DNA of 64,000 nt, taken from assembly GCA_025200525.1 (NCBI GenBank), contig CM045770.1:117715429-117779428 (forward strand). The letters are read 5' to 3'. Below are positions 46,521 through 57,420 of this stretch, piece by piece. A program made the position numbers and the translations under genes. A model generated the notes under the pieces. That model searched no databases. It had not been told where the DNA came from and saw only the letters and a program-made list of their open reading frames with translations. How positions within the stretch are numbered: the stretch's first letter is position 1; each line of letters begins with the position of its first letter. This DNA is from Camellia lanceoleosa (taxonomy: Eukaryota; Streptophyta; Magnoliopsida; Ericales; Theaceae).

Positions 46521-47810
46521 TGTTTCACGTGTGCAAAGAACACATCACCGAGATTTGTGCAATTTTCAGAGAAGCTAAAAGGTAAACAGAGGCAACAAGA
46601 TGCTATAGCGGCGAGTTTCGGCAAGGCAAGTCAAACATGCATCATTCACAAGATCCCGATGGGTCATGCCTTTCCTTTGCAATTAATTTTTTATTTACAT
46701 TAGAAGTTTTGTAATAATTAATTAGCTAGGATAGTTAATTATTTATTCGGTTTATATTATTATTTGGTCCCTCCGAGAGAGGGCGTATTTGTAATAAGTG
46801 TGCGTGGGTGTGTGTGTGCATGTCTTCCAACCCCCACTTCTTTCTTCTCTTTTATTTACCCGCTTATGATGGTAGATTAGGGCATGTTTAAATTAGCATA
46901 CCTTATGCAATACATGCGTGCATCCATACATTTGTCTTACATGCACCGGGCTCTGTACATCACGCTAACTGCATTTTATTTCAATTTCCAAATTGAATAC
47001 TTGTTACTTGTAGCATTTCACATGCCATGCTTAGGATAGCCGAGCCTATCTAGATTACACCCTTGCTTGTGTTGCATTAGCCATTTAAACATGAACTAGG
47101 ATCATTCATATGATTACTAACTAGTTTCTATTTTGGCTTGGAGTACTAGGTGAGTTTTTACGCTTTAGCATATCGCATGCGTGTGAATGTTGCCATAACA
47201 GCATGATTACCATGAGGCTAGCTGCTTATGTGATATAACTGCTTGAATGCCTGTGGGTGAAGGTTGGATTGTTTGAGTTGGAAAAACTCATTGAAATCCG
47301 AGTTTTAGCCTACTTGCGAGTAGCAAATTTCAAAGCGCTTTTCAAAAAACAAACGGGTATGCAATGCTTGTTTCCAAATTAGGCAATCTAGTCTATACTT
47401 ATTTCCTGTGTGCATAACATAGTAATTCTAGGCTAATAACCGGAATAAGAATGCATAACGTTTTCAAAATCGGATATCATGGTTAGTAGAGGCCGGTCTT
47501 CGGACCGGGCGAAAGGGGGTGCTCATAGCTGACCTTCCCCGATCGTACCCAAGCTCCCGAGCCAAGACAACTTTGGTGATGACGAACACGTGGCCTTCGG
47601 CACCGAGTCAGGGTTTCCTAAATTCCCCCATAAAAAATATTTAGGTGGCGACTCAGATCCGCAAAGCGATCCATGTTTGGCGCTTCTTTTCAAAAATCTG
47701 TTTCTCAAAACGATTTGCCAGATTTGGACTCTTTGGTTCAGATTAAGAACCGCAACAACAAAAGGGAGTCCGAACTGTAGAGTGAAGCCCAAGGGCTCGT
47801 CTACACATTG

Positions 47811-48641
47811 GTTTTTAGCCTTCATGGTTAATGACTTCTCTCCTCTCTCCCCTTTGTGTATAAATGGAGACCACCCTCCTTTGGGTTTCTTCCTAGAATT
47901 TCTTACTCTCTTGTTACATAGTCAGTCAGCCTAAATTATTCTTCTGATCGCCAGAGAGTGTTGCCATTGTCAAGTTCACCGAAGCTATTCAGAAGATACT
48001 TCTGCTCTAGCTGGTTTCGACCGTCGTATCCTGAGAGATAAATGCCGGTGTTCCTCCAGCATCCATCGATGAGGAGGCGAATTTGTTTTAAAGAAAACTA
48101 TGGTTATATAGGTTTCAATTTGCTCTTTGTTTCCTTCCAGTTTTTTATTTTATTCCACAATATGTTTGTCTTACATTTTTGTTCTTCGAATTGTAATCTA
48201 TAGTTTAAATTAGTTATATTATTTTCTGTTTTGTAATTCGAATTTAAGTAAATATGAATTTGTTTATTTTAATTAAACATGCATTTTATATAGTAAAAAT
48301 TTTACAAGTGGAACATGCTGACTAACTTTTGTTAAGTAATTGAAAGATAAAGAAGGACTCACTTTGTATGTATTGAAATTTTTCATTTGCCAAAAATACT
48401 ACATAAACAATACCTTGGAAAATATTTAATAATTTTTCCTAACATTAATTGTTCCTAACAAACAATGATAAACAACATATATAAACAACCTTGGAAATCT
48501 TCTAACGAATTGTCTACCAGTCCCAGTAAGTGGTGGAACACATGGATATTGTGGACTTGTTCATGTGGTTACTGACTCGATTTGATACTTGAAAGATTGC
48601 CTTTGGTTGTGAATATGTGAAGAGTTCTATATTGGACTTAC
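47811..48641. other. possible old LTR remainder and RLP intron
   Basis: The first ~300 bases have TATAAATG (47,859-47,866) and a CT-rich leader and may be the other half of the LTR-like sequence at 35,480-35,884. The rest is AT-rich intron. Sequence just before the next exon (TTGTGAATATGTGAAG) is repeated at 61,160, showing that the introns were duplicated together with the exons. Confidence 0.45.
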
Positions 48642-48797
48642 CTCCTATATCAATTGATCCATTCAAATAATTGCGTGATAGGGATAAAGTCTTGAGTGAT
48701 GAGAGCACACCAAGAGATGGTAGGATGCTATTATTGAATGAATTCGCATCCAATCCAAGTACCTCCAGCTTGCGTAATACAGATAGTCTTTCAAAAC
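48642..48797 (-). CDS. RLP exon type F (GFERLS, two LRRs), copy 1
   Basis: 156 bp, TGCAG acceptor before 48,797 and donor GTAAGTCC from 48,641. It encodes FERLSVLRKLEVLGLDANSF, then NNSILPSLGVLSSLKTLSLS and RNYLNGSIDIG. Both introns are phase 1. In RLP proteins this block directly precedes the NLEEL block, here at 34,763-34,849, so element D would sit in the intron between them. No stop or frameshift. Confidence 0.85.
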
Positions 48798-49069
48798 CTG
48801 CAAAAATCAATTTCATTTTAAGTCACCACTATCCTCACAATAACTAAAAGGAAATGCAAAATTAATATTAAATATACTTTATTTATAAAAAAAAATGGGG
48901 AAAAAAAAAGATAGAAATAGTTAGTTTGTTTAGTAAGAAACTTTGAGACCTTCATTTGGGGTAATTATATATAAATATTATTTTTTGTACAAAACTTGTT
49001 GTGTGAAACAATGTTGTAAATCAACAATATTGCCTATGAATCTTTTCTAATAGGAAATGAGAGTACAAC

Positions 49070-49715
49070 CTCTAAAAACTTTTTTTTTATCAGAATTGTA
49101 TAACTGTTAGGATAAAATATAGTTTTAGTCCCTAAAATATGCGTTACTTTTCATTTTAATCTCTTAAGTTTTAATTTTATCATTTTGGTCCTCAAAGTTG
49201 TTAATTTGAGTCAATTTGCTCTCAAGTCTAACGTCCATCAACATTGATAACATGAATATGAAAAGAAAAAAAAAAAAAAAAAAAAGACAATTTTGATCCT
49301 TAAAGTATGCGTTTCTTGTCATTTTAGTCCCTTAAGTTTTAATTTTCATCATTTTGGTCCTCAAAGTTGTCAATTTGGTCGTAGCTCAAATTGACAACTT
49401 TGACCAAATTGACAACTTTGAGGACCAAAATGACAAAATTTAGAACTTTGAGGACTAAAATGACAAGAAACGCATACTAAAAATGTTTTTTATGAAAGGA
49501 TAAAATACTCTTCCCCTTATCAATGTAAACGAACATTAAAGATAAGACTAAATTGACTCAAATTGACAACTTTGAGGACCAAAATGACAAAATTAAAACT
49601 TGAGAGACTAAAATGATAAATAACGCATATTTTAAGGACTAAAATTGTCTTTTATCCTAAATTTTATATCTTCTATTAAATTGCTACTCAAATCTAGCTC
49701 CTCTAGGGATGTGAT
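49070..49715 (-). pseudogene. RLP exon type E relic, split by foldback element
   Basis: The upstream half at 49,715-49,661 reads SLEELDLSSNLIEDIK. The downstream half survives at 49,106-49,070, with TTTTTAGAGGTTGTACTC matching the exon-intron border of the other copies (34,763; 56,930). The 554-bp foldback lies between. Cannot be spliced as an intact LRR. Confidence 0.65.
49107..49660. mobile_element. foldback element with nested copy, inside an E-type exon relic
   Basis: The left end TTAGGATAAAATATAGTTTT is inverted at the right end (AAAATTGTCTTTTATCCTAA). Arms of about 110 bases share TTTTAGTCC-n-ATATGCGTTA and TTTTGGTCCTCAAAGTTGT. A second, internal inverted pair lies at about 49,290-49,480. 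No clear target duplication. It interrupts a copy of the NLEEL exon. Confidence 0.75.
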
Positions 49716-50701
49716 TAGAATATGGATTTGGATAGGGATTTGAAAAAGAAACCAGAAATGAGTAGGTGAAATATGAATAAAATATAATTATACTTCACAT
49801 ACCTTTCACATGCTTTTTCCCTTTCTATTTCTACATCCTTATCCAAATCTATGAACCAAGCACAACATATATTGTTCATACTGTGGAATTCTACAATGAA
49901 AAATAATTTAAAAAAATGAAAAAAAAAAGAAGAAAAATAATTGAGTGTAATCCGATCATATTTGTTTTATGAGTCATAGTAATTAGCGTTGTGCAAAATA
50001 CTACTCAATCCACTTCGATTTTCCCAATTCACACCGATTCGCCTGTTAATCGTAGATTAGTTTGAACCACGATTTGAAATTTATAATCCGCCTTTAAAAT
50101 TGCTCTGTTCCGCTGTAGTTAATATTTTTTTTTTTTAAACTTCAAATGTAATATCAAAGTAAAAATCAATGTCAAAGATATTGAAGATGCGGAATTTGAT
50201 GTAAATTAGTGTCATATATATGAAAAATATTATGTAAATTAGTGTTATAGATTATGCAAATACTTAATAATTGTTTAAGATTATTCTTCAATCAACTAGC
50301 AAATTCAAACTACCCAAACTGTTCAAACCGCAATTTTGTTATTTGTCAATCTGTCATTCAAGTTTTTTTTTTTTAAACAACCGCCATTCACGATTTGATT
50401 TATTATTTTACCTTCAAACCATTCCAAATTGCACTGCTCACACTCCCAACATTAATGACAGTCCATTATATTGTCAATAATGGAAAGAAAATGCCCAAAA
50501 AAAAAAAAAAAAACTAACATATCTATAGCAGGTGTGCCCTTTAAACTATTGGAGAGTGTAATTAATTCATTTATTTTCATTTTGGGAGTCTTTGGAGTTG
50601 TTATATTTTGGTTTTGGAGGAGTAAAATTCGATTTAAACTTGTTGGGATTGTTTGTTTACACTTGTTTACATTGAAAAGTTCTTTGGGAACTTGAAAATT
50701 C
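49716..50701. other. AT-rich RLP intron sequence
   Basis: No exon seen. A possible inverted-repeat element runs from about 49,986 (GTTGTGCAAAATAC) to 50,452 (GCACTGCTCACACTCCCAAC), but the ends match only loosely. Confidence 0.4.
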
Positions 50702-51135
50702 TGTTATGGTGTCGACAATAGCCTTCCTGAGGGTCGACACCACCTTGCTACCCTGTCCTTAGTGTCTTTGCTAGTTTATAGGGTCAACATCAAGGGCTCT
50801 AAGGGTCGACCCTTTCCGTACTGTTTTGTTCTGGGTTGCATTCTGAAATAAAGGGTCAACACCATTGGTTCCAGGGGTTGACCCTTGTCCTCTGCACACA
50901 TTAGTGTCTCAGCTTTTCTTCTTGAAGGGTTGACACCACTGTTTGAAGGGTCGACCCCTGTGAGTTAATTTTCCAATTTTTGGTTCGGTTTTGGGGCTCT
51001 ACTTTTGGGGGTTTGACTTATTCTTTTCTTTGACTTTAGGGCTATTATTTTACCACTATAAATAGAACCCAAACACACTTTTCTCATTCACTTTTTCTTT
51101 TTTCTCTCTCTCTCTTTTCTCTTTACACCGTGAAT

Positions 51136-51176
<41 letters not shown>

Positions 51177-53031
51177 AAACTCAACTTTTTTAGTTAGATC
51201 TCTAGATCTACTCACGTAGAGGCATCTTTTCACCTTGATCCTTTGAGAAAGATTGTAGATCTCGTCAAAGGCTTTCTTTTGATCCAAGTGTTTCGTGGTT
51301 TCATCGACTTTGAGTTTTTCCAAGTTGTCCTCTTCACTTCAAGAGGTAGGGTCTATTTTCTAAACTCAATATGAGTTCATTGGCATATTTGTGGCGGATT
51401 TTGTTTTTTATATTTAATAGTCATTTGGTATGATTTTTACCCTAGTTATTTATTATTATAAAGGATCTATGGATTTGGGTGTTTGGATTAAACTTAAGGT
51501 TTGGATTTGAAGTGTAAAAGAGATATTTTTCAAATGAGTTCTTGAACAAGGTTAGGATTGTGTATTGGTAGTTGAGATATGTTGACATGGTGGCTTTCCT
51601 TTACTCAAAAGTGATTTTGAAAGAATATGAGGTTTTGCTCTAAAACCACGGGTTTTGGCTTGTGTTGGAAAACAATGAAAAATGATGTTGGTTTTGTAAG
51701 AGATGGAAAGAAAATGGTTGTGGGATTTCGGAAATGTTTATTGTTACTCTTTTGGAAAAATATATCTATATTGATATTTTTTTGGTTATTGCATTAGAGA
51801 TAACTATTTTGGCCATCAACGAAGGATAGCATTGCCGTGTGTTAGAAATTGCATGTGGATTAGGCAATTTGAAATCATTCATATCATGGAATATGTATGG
51901 ATTTTGGAAATTGAAACTATATGTTCTGAAAAGAGATTTTGGAAATTCTTACATTATGTTTTGGAACATTTGCATTGTTTTGGAACATTTGTATTGTTTT
52001 GGAAAAATATTATTTTGAGTTACATGTATTGTACTATTGATAAGGGTAAATGAAGTGGTGAATCTGGGAGAAAGTTGTTGTTATATCAAATAAGTTGACC
52101 TGTGTGTCTAGGGTGAAAGTCTTGAAAAACACGCATATACATGGGTGCCAATTCTCGCGAACGAAATACCCATAAAATAGCAATAGTAGTACTTATATAG
52201 CCTAAATTTACATGGATGCCGGTTTACGGTTTTCCACTGACGAAATATCCGTGAAAGGTTGTGTTTGTTTTGGAGATTCACTCATTTATTTACTGTTATG
52301 TTGGTTTGGAACAAGATATTTGGAAAATGATTTTAACAACGTATTTGTTGTTGTCTAGCGATATGTTCGCATTTGATTTAGCAATGTACTTGCTGGTTAG
52401 TATTGGGATACCTGTGTCAATTTTTGGAAAAAGGATTTTATATCAGACAAATGATTTGAACTTGGGAAACGTTTTGATTAAACGTAATGTTCTGAAATTG
52501 GAAATAAGAGATTTTGTTGAGAAACCAAATGGATTTGAAAATGTATTTGGGCATATTGTATATATGTACTGCATCATGATAATTTATGCTAGTGGAGCAT
52601 GTTTAGTTTTTAAAATATTCTCTACTGAGTTTTATACTTACCCTACGTGGCTGCAAATATTTTTCAGGTGTACATGTACGGATGTGGACTGAGACGTGAA
52701 GCTATGTTCGGAACCGTGTAGGATGGTTCTATTATTTGTAGGCCAAGGGCCATTTATGTTAATTATTAGCCGTGTGTCATTCTTATAAGGGTTACACCCT
52801 TGTATGTGATGTAAGCCTCAAGGCACCTATTTTGATTTTGTAACATATGTATATGTTTTAATTACAAATCATCCATTCGACTTAAATGTTATATCTAGGA
52901 ATGTATAAAATCGGATAAACATATGTATTGTGTGACTATCTTATACTCATTTACATGTGAGTTGTTATCTACTGTTCATCGTTGGGTAGTTTATTCACAT
53001 GAGACGGACCATGTAAATCCGGGGCGTGACA
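50702..53031 (+). mobile_element. probable 2.3-kb solo LTR (Ty3/gypsy, Del/Tekay-like)
   Basis: Starts TGTTATGGTGTCGAC and ends GGGGCGTGACA, typical of Del/Tekay LTRs. Contains alternating GGGTCRACACC and GGGTCGACCC motifs (50,734-50,960), a TATA box TATAAATAG near 51,058, a CT-rich leader with a (CT)n run at 51,142-51,174, and a cysteine-free spacer. No interior or second LTR is present. The flanks AATTC/ATATC do not form a clean 5-bp duplication, so the boundaries are provisional. Confidence 0.6.
51142..51174. repeat. (CT)n microsatellite
   Basis: Uninterrupted CT dinucleotides in the leader of the solo LTR. Confidence 0.9.
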
Positions 53032-56000
53032 ATATCAATGTTATGGCCAATGGGTTTCATTTAGAACTAGTTTTCTTCTCGTGCTATGCACGTGTTATTT
53101 TACAAATTTAATTTCATGCAAGTGTTTTGATTCACAATTTATAATTATATATATAATTAAAACCGAAACGTTATTTTTGAATAGTGATTATACTGACATG
53201 GATTAAACTAAAATAAGTATGTTTTGTTTACTTTATTTTACCTTGGCCTCTCTCGAAACACATTCAATCAATATAACATTATAAGAAACTATATTTAGAT
53301 TATTCATTTCATAAAACTAAAAAAAAAAAAACATTTCAAGAAAAATAAATTTTAGAAGGAAAAAGAAAAAAATGTAAAAAATTATAAATAAATAAAAAGA
53401 AAAAGAAAAAAGAAAAAGCAAGAGACATTTTAAATATAACACATGTCATATTCCAAGATGAACATGTGTCTCCCCTTTTTGGAAAATTATACAATAGTTC
53501 CGAAGTACTAGGTGGTCATATTATTGAAATTAAATAATAACAAAAACGTTGTTTATAATATAAAAGAAAATTGATTTAACATTAATTTGTTCCCATACAA
53601 TAATTATATTTATGATAAAATATAAATACATTTTGTTTAGATGAATTTTGTAATTTTAGTTTTATGCATAATCCACATTTCAAATAGGAATTTTATAAAT
53701 TTTTAAGAGTTAATCATAAACTTAAAAATAAAAATAAAAAATGGACATGATACATTATAAATATGTATGATATAACCTTATTAATAGAAAAAAAAAATTA
53801 TTAAAAAATTTGTACTTAACCAAATAGTTCTTCTACCATTTGAAAATTTAATATTTATGAATAAATTTAATATTTAGGGTTTAATATTTATGAATAAATT
53901 GAATATTTTCAAATACTACTAAAATTTTCACATTTAATTTGAAATTTTTATTAAAGCTTTTAGCATTATGAAATAATTAATTAATTTTTATCAAATATGC
54001 TCTAAATCTAGGTGGTGTTTGACAAAGTTGAAAATTGTAAACTGAATATTAAAAATTAAGTATTGAAAAAACTAAATGCTAAATTTTTTAAGATGAAAAA
54101 TTATTTGATAAAAATGTAAATGCTAAATTAAAAATAAGTTATTTGATATGTATAAAATCAAATTTAAAACTTATTATTTTCAAATTATATATTTCAACTT
54201 TTATATTGTGGTGGTGGTAGTGGTAGTGGCGGCAGTGGCAGTAACAATGGTATGGTGGTGGTTTGGTAGCGGTAACGATGGCAATAATAATAAAATGATG
54301 TGTTTATGGTAATAATAACAATGTGTTTATGTGTAGTCTACTGGACTACACACAATAAAATATAATAAGTATAACATTATTAAAGAAAAAATGCACTAAT
54401 TATAAAATCTAAAAAATTGAAAACAAATTGTATGGAAATTTTAAAATATGAATCATGGAAACTACAAAACTTAAATGTATAAGTAATATTATAATCATAT
54501 ACATCTTCCACAGGAAGAAACTTACAATAAAAATTTGTTATTAGCTATATTGCGAAAAAGTATGCACATTTTTTCAATAGCCTCCTTGTCCATATTTATG
54601 CACTTGATAAACATGGATTTTAAATCATTGAACCGCAACTGAAGATATTAGAGTTTTATTTTATAAAATATACTTAGATTAAATAAGTATGCAACAAATT
54701 TTTAGAAATTAACATGCATAGAAATAAGGATGCAATGGGAGATTAAAGATTAGAAATTAATGTTTAAAAAAAAAAAAAAAGGCATAAAGTTTCATTGAAA
54801 AATTGTTAATTGAATTCTTCAAAATTGCTCCTATTACCAACAGTTACAACACTTGATCAACACAAACTCTAATTTGACTTGAATCCAATGAGTATAAGAG
54901 TGAACATTTATGGGATATGTGAGTTACTTCCCATAATTTGTGATACACAAGTTTAAAATTGATTTAGTGTTCTTTCTTTTTAAAAGTCATAAATTATGAG
55001 AAAATTAGAATTTTTTTTTATTTTTTTAAATGGTTGGATGGCACATTTTTTAATTTTGAAATAGGTTAGTATACTGTCCTTTTAAATTTCATAAATCATT
55101 AAATAGTTATATTTTAATTGTTGAAAAAAAGTTACCGAATAGAAGTTTTTTAATTTTATAGAAATAAATAAAAACTAATCAAGAAATTTAGTATGTGGCT
55201 TTGGAAATAAATAAAAATGTTAATAATTTTGATTTTTTTTTTTTTAAATGTAATTTTGAAAGCTTACCATAATTGAATTTTGAAAAGGCATCATTGTAGT
55301 TTTGAAAAAAGTTCCTATATCAATTATATGACAATAATGTTACCACTTGAAAGGTTTCTATAAATTTTAGATTATATTGAATCATTTATCATATTTAATG
55401 ACACATAATTTTAAATTTTGAAATGGAAAAATATATACTTTTTAAAAGTCATAAATTATGAAATAATTAAAGTTTTTTTTATATGATTATAATTAGATTT
55501 TAGTGAATTGCTTCCATATTTAGTAATACACAAATTTAAATTTTGAAATAGTTGAGCATACTTTCCCTTTAGAAGTCATAATTTATGAAATAATTAGAGT
55601 TTTTGTAATGGTTAAATTAGAGTTATCCAATAGAATTATTTAGAAACAAAAAATAATTAAATTTTAGTGAATTGCTTCCATTTTTAGTGGTATATAAATT
55701 TAAATTTTGAAATAGTTGAACATATTTTTCTTTTAGCAGTAGCAATATATTTATGGAATAATTAGAGTTTTATTGTTATGATTGAATGAAAGTTGACCAA
55801 TAGACTTTTTTTTTAATTATTTAAAAATTAAAAAATTATAAAATATAGTAGTTGGATGCTCCACAACCTTCATGTTTGAAAATCCCTTATCGCTTAATAT
55901 ATACATATATATATGTATAGAGAGAGAGAGAGAGAGAGAGAGAGATTAAGGAATGAGTATTCCCATTCCATTTTACTTTTATTATAGTGAACTAAACATA

Positions 56001-56084
56001 ACATAAATTGTTAATGTTATGGAAATTCTAAAATTGAAAAAACGAAAGGTAAAAAAAAGAATAAGAGTAAATCTGAAGCCCTAT
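53032..56084. other. AT-rich intron-like region with simple and degenerate repeats
   Basis: No exon seen. Holds a GGT/GGC-rich microsatellite (54,208-54,280), degenerate tandem copies around 54,930-55,800, and a (GA)n run at 55,919-55,945. The words ATCAATGTTATGGCCAATG at 53,034 recur at 58,755. Confidence 0.5.
54930..55800. repeat. degenerate ~166-bp tandem repeats
   Basis: AGTGAATTGCTTCCATNTTT followed by AATTTAAATTTTGAAATAG occurs at 55,502 and 55,668 (166 apart). Weaker copies near 54,930, 55,040 and 55,400 share ATAAATTATGAAATAATTAGAGTTTT. Confidence 0.6.
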
Positions 56085-56350
56085 TTGTTCATAGGATCGT
56101 CTTTTAGTCCCCAAAGGATGGTTTGTGTTATTTTAGATTTCAATATTTAAATTATACCAATTTAGTTCCCAATGTATAAAAAAGTGTTTCGCTTTGGTCC
56201 TCAAACCTAACTCCATCTGTAAATGCCATTAAAATTTGGGGTAAACATAAAAATTTACTTTTTCAATCTCCAAGGTATGCAATTTGTGTCATTTTGGTCA
56301 ATTTAGTCCCCCAATATATATAAAAAAATGGTTTTGATTTGGTCCCCAAC
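56085..56350. repeat. TTTAGTCCCC-type foldback arm fragment
   Basis: Contains TTTTAGTCCCCAAAGG, TTTAGTTCCCAATGTAT and TTGGTCC..CCTAAC phrases that match 59,568-59,860 and, inverted, 60,410-60,697. Only one orientation is present, so it is a partial copy. Confidence 0.55.
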
Positions 56351-56530
56351 CTAATTTTGTCTCCCTTTTTGTTTGTATTAAGAGTATAGCTTGGAAACCA
56401 TAAATATACAACATGAAAAATAAAGAAGAAAAAAAAAAGACCCAACATTTTTCGTTTTTAAAAGAAAATGTAATTTTTGCAATGCAGGAAAAAAAAAATT
56501 GTCTCCCAAAGTGTTTTATACCGAGATTAC

Positions 56531-56689
56531 CTCCTATATCAAAATTTTTGACTCCCAAATCGTTGCCCGATAAGTATAAAGTCTTGAGTGATGACAACAC
56601 ACCAAGAGATGGTAGAATGCTATTATTGAATAAATTGTATCCCAAATTAAGTATCTTCAGCTTGTCGAACACAGATAGCCTTTCAAAAC
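56531..56689 (-). CDS. RLP exon type F, copy 2
   Basis: 159 bp, acceptor CTGTAG before 56,689, donor GTAATC from 56,530. It encodes FERLSVFDKLKILNLGYNLF, then NNSILPSLGVLSSLKTLYLS and GNDLGVKNFDIG. It is one codon longer than copies 1 and 3, with an irregular last LRR. Open and phase 1 on both sides, so splicing it in would keep the frame. Whether it belongs to the same transcript or to a decayed tandem gene is not resolved. Confidence 0.75.
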
Positions 56690-56964
56690 CTACAGAAATC
56701 AATTTCCATTTCAAGTCACCACCATCATCACAACTAAAAGAAAACCCAAAACAAACATGTAATCCATTAAAAAAAAAAAAAGGGAGAAAAGTTAGTTTGT
56801 TTACTAAGAAACTTAGAAACCTTCAGTTGAGATAATGATATATAAACATTATTTTTGTACAAACGTCTATGACAATATTGTAAATGAAAAATCTTAGCAG
56901 TAAATCTTTTTAACTTCCAAAATGAGAGTACAGCCTCTAAAAATTCTCCATTACCCATGTATAC

Positions 56965-57021
56965 CTTTTATATTTTCTATTGAATTGCCATCCAAATTCA
57001 GCTCCTCTAAGTTGCGGAATT
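56965..57021 (-). pseudogene. RLP exon type E, degraded copy 2
   Basis: From acceptor TTGTAG before 57,021 it encodes FRNLEELNLDGNSIENIK. Reading to the border used in the 34.8-kb copy meets a TAA stop after GIHG. A phase-1 donor AAAAG/GTATAC at 56,965 would avoid it and give a 57-bp exon. Marked as pseudo because the LRR would be truncated. Confidence 0.6.
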
Positions 57022-57130
57022 CTACAATAAAAAAATAAATAAATAAATAAAAGAGGAAAACAAAAAGCAGAAGAATTGACTGTAAACCAGACCCTATTTG
57101 TTTTATGAGTTGTGTTAATAAGGGAAATTT

Positions 57131-57364
57131 AGGCTTTGTTTGGCAAGTGGCTTTTTTAATAAAAAAAAGTCAAAAAATTACTAAAAAAGTTAAAAAGCTA
57201 ACAACCTATACCAAAAAATTAAAAATTTTCTTTTCTTTTTACTTTTTGCATATCTTTTCATAAAAAGCTAAAAAGTCATCCCCAAACATATTAGTTTTTT
57301 TTATATCATATTTTAGTCAAAAAATTAAAAAATTACTAAAAAAGTATGTTTCCAAACGAGGCCC
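57131..57364. mobile_element. small inverted-repeat element (234 bp)
   Basis: The left end AGGCTTTGTTTGGCAA is inverted at the right end as TTTCCAAACGAGGCCC. The interior is AT-rich with mirrored AAAAAGTCAAAAAATTACTA. Resembles plant hAT-type MITEs with GGCCTCGTTTGG ends. No clear target duplication. Confidence 0.6.
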
Positions 57365-57420
57365 TCAAATCTATCAACTAGATTATTATTTGGTGAAAAT
57401 GACAGCCTAATTTATTTTGC

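Larger units (their letters stand above)
35885..47805 (+). mobile_element. element D: complete 11.9-kb gag-only LTR retrotransposon
   Basis: Bounded by TGTAGATACCCC and ...GTCTACA, with CATTG at 35,880-35,884 and 47,806-47,810 as target-site duplication. Order: 5' LTR 35,885-36,867, PBS 36,872-36,889, gag 37,845-39,060, long non-coding region, tandem repeats 42,115-43,445, polypurine tract, 3' LTR 43,751-47,805. No protease, reverse transcriptase or integrase is seen, so it depends on another element's enzymes; layout resembles gag-only TR-GAG-type elements. The 3' LTR is 4,055 bp but the 5' LTR only 983 bp. It lies in an RLP intron, antisense to the RLP. Confidence 0.93.
43751..47805 (+). 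repeat. 3' LTR of element D, full length
   Basis: 4,055 bp from TGTAGACACCCC to CGTCTACA. It contains GGCC clusters at 44,470-44,570 and 46,421-46,520, the CACGTG palindrome, TATA box and a leader. A local duplication is visible: TTGGAAAGCTTACTTCTGGG (44,236) recurs as TTGGAAAGCTAACTTCCGGG (44,418). Confidence 0.92.
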
